Shown here piece by piece: positions 6,353 to 7,948 of a stretch of 7,948 nucleotides of DNA (position 1 is its first letter; each line of letters opens with the position of its first letter). The position numbers were made by a program, and so were the translations under genes. The notes beneath the pieces were generated by a model. It saw only the letters and a list, made by a program, of their open reading frames with translations, was not told where the DNA came from and ran no database searches. This stretch comes from Clostridia bacterium (GTDB lineage: Bacteria > Bacillota_A > Clostridia > Christensenellales > Aristaeellaceae): NCBI GenBank assembly GCA_017432405.1, contig JAFRJF010000201.1, forward strand, positions 1-7,948, written 5' to 3'.

Positions 6353-7735
6353 TCATCGCCCTCCCACCGTCATGTCGGTCACGCGGATCATCGGCTGGCC
6401 CACGTTGGTGGGGATCGAGCCGCTGGAGGCACCGCACATGCCCTGGGCCATCCACATCTTGCCGCCCACCCGGTCGATCTTCTTCAGGACCTCCGCGCCC
6501 CTGCCGATCAGGGTCGCGCCGCGCACGGGCCGGTCCACCTTGCCGTCCCTGATCAGCCAGCCCTCGGCCACGGCGAAGTTGAATTCGCCGGTGACGGGGT
6601 TCACGCTGCCGCCGCCCATGCTCCTGGCGTACAGCCCGTCGCCGCAGGTGGAAATGATCTCCGCCTCGTCGTCGCTGCCGGCGGCGATATAGGTGTTGCG
6701 CATCCGGGAAGTCGGGGCGAAGGTGTAGTCCTGGCGGCGGCTGGAGCCGGTGGGGGCCATGTTCATGCGCCGCCCGTTCAGCCGGTCCACCATGTAGTTG
6801 ACCAGCACGCCGTCCTGGATCAGCACCAGCCGGGTGGTGGGCGTGCCCTCGTCGTCGATGTTCAAGCTGCCCCACTCGCCGGGCAGGGTGCCGTCGTCCA
6901 CGGCGGTGACGATGGGCGAAGCGATGCGCTGGCCCAGCTTGCCGGCGAACTCGGAATTGCCGAAGGCCACGGCCTGGGCCTCCAGGGAATGGCCGCAGGC
7001 CTCGTGGAAGATCACGCCGCCGAAGCCGCCGTCGATCACCACGGGCATCACCCCCGCGGGGCAGGGCTCGGCGTGAAGCATGGTCACGGCCCGATTGGCC
7101 GCGATGCGGGCCTGTTCGGCCACGTCCACCCGGCCCTCAAACAGCTCGAAGCCCATCATGGCGCCGGGGGACGTGCTGCCGGACTGGCTCTCGCCGCCGC
7201 CCTCGGCCACGGCGGAGCAGACCATGCGGGTGTACACCCGCCGGTCGCCGGTGAACAGCCCCTCGCTGTTGGCGATCTGCACGTCGCTGTCCCAGTAGAT
7301 GAGGTTTGCGCGGACCTGGCGGATCTCCGGGGACACCGCCCGGGCGGCCAGGTCCATCTCCCGCAGCAGCTTTGCCTTGCGGGTCCCGGCCACGTCCATG
7401 GGCAGGGCCCTGACGGGATGGACGTTCGCCGCCACGGCGCGGGTCAGGCGGACGTCCCCCACCGCCCCCGCGCCTTCGACGGCGTCCGCCGCCTTGCGCG
7501 CGGCGGAGATCAGGCCGGTAAGGGAGGTATCGTTGGTGTGCACGTAGACGCTGTTCAGGCCGTTGTAGACGCGGATGCCCGCGCCGTGGCGGCGCACGGT
7601 GGAGGCGCTCTCCACGTGGCCGTCCACCAGGCCCAGACCGCCGGAGCGCCGGTCCTCGCAGAACAGCTCCGCGAAGTCCCCCCCGGTCTTCAGCGCCGCC
7701 GCCAGCACTTGCTCGGCAGTGGATTTCAGAATCAT
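6353..7735 (-). CDS. tldD: TldD, zinc-binding catalytic subunit of the TldD/TldE peptidase
   Basis: Protein of 460 aa; E. coli TldD is 481 aa. It carries the family's zinc motif HEACGH (H244, E245, H249) in the context GGVIFHEACGHSLEAQAV. A cysteine in QGMCGASSGS (C433) sits near the C-terminus, where the third zinc ligand of the family is found. Other family-like segments are YTFAPTSRMRNTYI (337-350) and GGGSVNPVTGEFNFAV (374-389). With TldE it is expected to cleave unstructured peptides inside the cell, and in some bacteria peptide-antibiotic leaders. The start at 7735 is chosen over ATG 7810 because AAAGGAGA (7750-7743) is well placed and the longer form would read through the promoter and into the palindrome. 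It is first in a two-gene unit with pmbA. No RiPP precursor or toxin-antitoxin gene is visible nearby, so the natural substrate is unknown. Confidence 0.95.
   Translation of the reverse strand: MILKSTAEQVLAAALKTGGDFAELFCEDRRSGGLGLVDGHVESASTVRRHGAGIRVYNGLNSVYVHTNDTSLTGLISAARKAADAVEGAGAVGDVRLTRAVAANVHPVRALPMDVAGTRKAKLLREMDLAARAVSPEIRQVRANLIYWDSDVQIANSEGLFTGDRRVYTRMVCSAVAEGGGESQSGSTSPGAMMGFELFEGRVDVAEQARIAANRAVTMLHAEPCPAGVMPVVIDGGFGGVIFHEACGHSLEAQAVAFGNSEFAGKLGQRIASPIVTAVDDGTLPGEWGSLNIDDEGTPTTRLVLIQDGVLVNYMVDRLNGRRMNMAPTGSSRRQDYTFAPTSRMRNTYIAAGSDDEAEIISTCGDGLYARSMGGGSVNPVTGEFNFAVAEGWLIRDGKVDRPVRGATLIGRGAEVLKKIDRVGGKMWMAQGMCGASSGSIPTNVGQPMIRVTDMTVGGR
6359..6365 (-). promoter_or_regulatory. Ribosome binding site of pmbA within the tldD 3' end
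   Basis: Minus-strand GGGAGGG lies inside the last codons of tldD. Counted from its GGAGG core, spacing is 9 nt to ATG 6350 and 3 nt to ATG 6356, which favours the downstream start. Confidence 0.65.
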
Positions 7736-7770
7736 AGGCGTTTCTCCTTTGAGGTTTTGGTTATGAGAGT

Positions 7771-7799
7771 ATTGTACCACGTTGGGCGGGGTTTTACAA
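7771..7799 (-). promoter_or_regulatory. Predicted promoter of tldD-pmbA
   Basis: On the minus strand TTGTAA (7799-7794) and TACAAT (7776-7771) are exactly 17 bp apart. A start near 7764 would give a leader of about 29 nt. The full palindrome copy 4 begins 8 nt upstream of the -35 box. Confidence 0.7.
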
Positions 7800-7807
7800 G
7801 GGAGGAA

Positions 7808-7846
7808 CAAATACTGATTTGTCGCGCTGCGACAAATCAGTATTTG
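7808..7846. repeat. Full palindromic repeat, copy 4 (loop GCT)
   Basis: The longest perfect copy: CAAATACTGATTTGTCGC (7808-7825), loop GCT (7826-7828), GCGACAAATCAGTATTTG (7829-7846). The loop on the plus strand is the reverse complement of the AGC loops of copies 2 and 3. It lies directly upstream of the tldD promoter rather than after a stop codon. Confidence 0.9.
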
Positions 7847-7847
7847 A

Positions 7848-7878
7848 GGGGTTAGGGGTTAGGTTTTAGGGGTTAGGG
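7848..7878 (+). repeat. Short G-rich TTAGGGG-type tract
   Basis: Runs of G are spaced by TTA or TTTTA: GGGG (7848-7851), GGGG (7855-7858), GG (7862-7863), GGGG (7869-7872) and GGG (7876-7878). Four runs have three or more G, so a G-quadruplex on the plus strand is possible. The tract abuts palindrome copy 4. Function unknown. Confidence 0.6.
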
Positions 7879-7898
7879 AGAACAGCGTCGCCTCCCAA

Positions 7899-7948
7899 AG
7901 CCTTCCCCAGCGACCGAAGGGAGCGGTTCAGGGGAAGGTGGGCCGCGA
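7899..7948. repeat. Edge of a structured intergenic repeat
   Basis: CCTTCCCC (7901-7908) pairs with GGGGAAGG (7931-7938), with a smaller inner stem ACCG/CGGT (7913-7916 with 7924-7927). The last 12 bases (7937-7948) match bases 1-12 of the window at 10 positions, which suggests the same repeat family as at 1-130. The element runs off the window end. No gene is visible between 7847 and 7948. Confidence 0.5.

Noticed and set aside
6351..6875. N-terminal extension of the pmbA frame up to 6875
   Set aside because: The extra residues overlap conserved tldD sequence in another frame and are Arg/Gly/His-rich. The family N-terminus begins at MDRREF.
1500..7846. CRISPR array or phage attachment sites formed by the repeated palindromes
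   Set aside because: Copies are thousands of bases apart, without regular spacers or cas genes, and no integrase or phage gene is present.

Overview
The window is a GC-rich piece of bacterial chromosome. Shine-Dalgarno sites are strong (AGGAGG type), promoters look sigma-A-like, and the proteins include secreted BspA-type LRR/Fn3 and BIG2 Ig-like proteins and a GH13_8-type glycogen branching enzyme. Short structured intergenic repeats lie at both edges. Together these suggest a Gram-positive, probably gut-associated Clostridia-like organism. The lineage is inferred and cannot be fixed from this window.

Layout. 1-171: intergenic DNA with a multi-hairpin repeat (1-130) and a degenerate copy of a second palindromic repeat. 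242-1498 (+): secreted LRR/Fn3 protein with its own consensus promoter. 1499-1583: a palindromic repeat and a GC-rich hairpin terminator between convergent genes. All remaining genes are on the minus strand. In transcription order they are tldD (7735-6353), tldE/pmbA (6350-4986), a secreted three-domain BIG2 protein (4831-3626) and glgB (3602-1584). 7808-7948: another palindrome, a short G-rich TTAGGGG tract and the edge of a structured repeat.

How the genes work together. TldD and TldE form the known two-subunit zinc peptidase; here TldD keeps HExxxH and TldE lacks it, and the genes abut. The BIG2 gene and glgB are 23 nt apart and probably co-transcribed from a promoter at 4878-4906, although one product is exported and the other is a cytoplasmic glycogen enzyme. 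No other glycogen gene and no RiPP precursor is visible.

The most unusual feature is a near-perfect palindrome with arms of 17-18 nt and a 3-nt loop. It has three full copies and one degenerate copy, all at gene boundaries. Two start directly after a TGA stop codon and two lie just upstream of a -35 box. Two copies share a 54-nt unit (49 identical positions) in opposite orientations, with the loop reversed relative to the flanks.
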